Source: Brevundimonas sp. 357 (GTDB lineage: Bacteria; Pseudomonadota; Alphaproteobacteria; Caulobacterales; Caulobacteraceae). From it: a DNA stretch of 64,000 nt. The stretch spans positions 81,178 through 145,177 of the forward strand of contig NZ_RHWX01000009.1 of the NCBI RefSeq assembly GCF_003938605.1, given 5' to 3'. The translations under genes were made by a program, and so were the position numbers. Positions 63,881 to 64,000 of the stretch are shown here, in pieces (the first letter of the stretch is position 1; every line of letters starts with the position of its first letter). The notes beneath the pieces were generated by a model, which did not search any database, was not told the origin of the DNA, and worked only from the letters and a program-made list of their open reading frames with translations.

Positions 63881-64000
63881 GCAAACCCCCCCCCCCATTT
63901 GTTTTGTTGGCCCCCCGTAGCGCCGGGGGCAAGGGGGGGTGGGTTTTAAACAAAAGAACCAGCCCCCCCGGGGGAGGGGGTTGATAGAGGGGGTGGGCGG
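63881..64000. other. Suspect low-quality sequence at the window end
   Basis: About 120 bases after the coxC gene consist of long runs of C and G (ten or more C's in one run) with sparse other bases. Nothing else in the window looks like this. It reads like uncorrected contig-end sequence rather than a gene. Confidence 0.7.

Noticed and set aside
63796..63984. Small frame at the window end with Pro/Gly-rich translation
   Set aside because: It starts inside coxC in another frame and runs through the low-quality G/C homopolymers.

Overview
The window is GC-rich DNA from an alphaproteobacterium of the order Caulobacterales, most likely Brevundimonas or a close relative. The evidence is a complete Caulobacter-type chemotaxis operon in its characteristic order (mcp-cheX-cheY-cheA-cheW-cheR-cheB-cheY-cheD-cheU-cheYIII-cheE), the alphaproteobacterial GTTC-N7-GTTC SOS boxes in front of recA, a FYDLN_acid (TIGR02300) gene, and the coxB-coxA-ctaB-coxF-ctaG-coxC arrangement. 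Almost everything is chromosomal housekeeping or conserved accessory metabolism. I see no insertion sequence, prophage, integrase or CRISPR array.

Layout. 1-7.2 kb: end of a DUF2939-like gene, alaS, rraA, recA, and a GNAT-nitrilase fusion gene divergent from recA across a pair of oppositely oriented SOS boxes. 7.2-18.1 kb: an alpha-methylacyl-CoA racemase flanked by palindromic repeats, then an acetate/short-chain acid module: acetyl-CoA synthetase, a DcaP-like porin, a LuxR-type response regulator and a transporter-domain hybrid histidine kinase (CrbS/CrbR-like), and an MHS-type organic-acid symporter that shares an upstream palindrome with the porin/regulator region. 18.2-22.8 kb: succinate-semialdehyde dehydrogenase, a FixL/FixJ-like two-component pair, and a divergent TorF-type outer-membrane protein. 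22.8-32.5 kb: the twelve-gene che operon, its genes mostly overlapping by 4 nt. 32.5-38.5 kb: dadA, an MFS exporter with a C-terminal ABM-like domain, trhO, and an AidB-like acyl-CoA dehydrogenase. 38.5-45 kb: two tandem tRNA-Ala(GGC) genes with private terminators, the FYDLN gene, aroA, two small membrane-protein genes, cmk, rpsA, ihfB and mscL. 45-58.1 kb: a GNAT-like protein, a POT peptide transporter, a TonB-dependent receptor divergent from two degenerate TraB/GumN paralogues, selD-selU, tldD, and a PadR-DUF1700-DUF2807 operon. 58.4-63.8 kb: the aa3-type cytochrome c oxidase cluster. The last roughly 120 bases look like low-quality contig-end sequence.

Three families of short palindromic repeats sit between genes: A (CCGAGGA/GGATGAC type, usually in facing pairs), B (CTCATCCCGGC type) and C (CCTTCTCCC type, mostly at gene 3' ends, terminator-like). 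The most testable ideas are the bidirectional SOS control between recA and the GNAT-nitrilase gene, a shared CGACC-NN-RGTCG operator candidate linking the acetate two-component system to a distant transporter, the degenerate TraB/GumN pair carrying TonB-box-like sequences beside a TonB-dependent receptor, and a selenouridine pathway without the selenocysteine machinery nearby. No single wholly undescribed system stands out.
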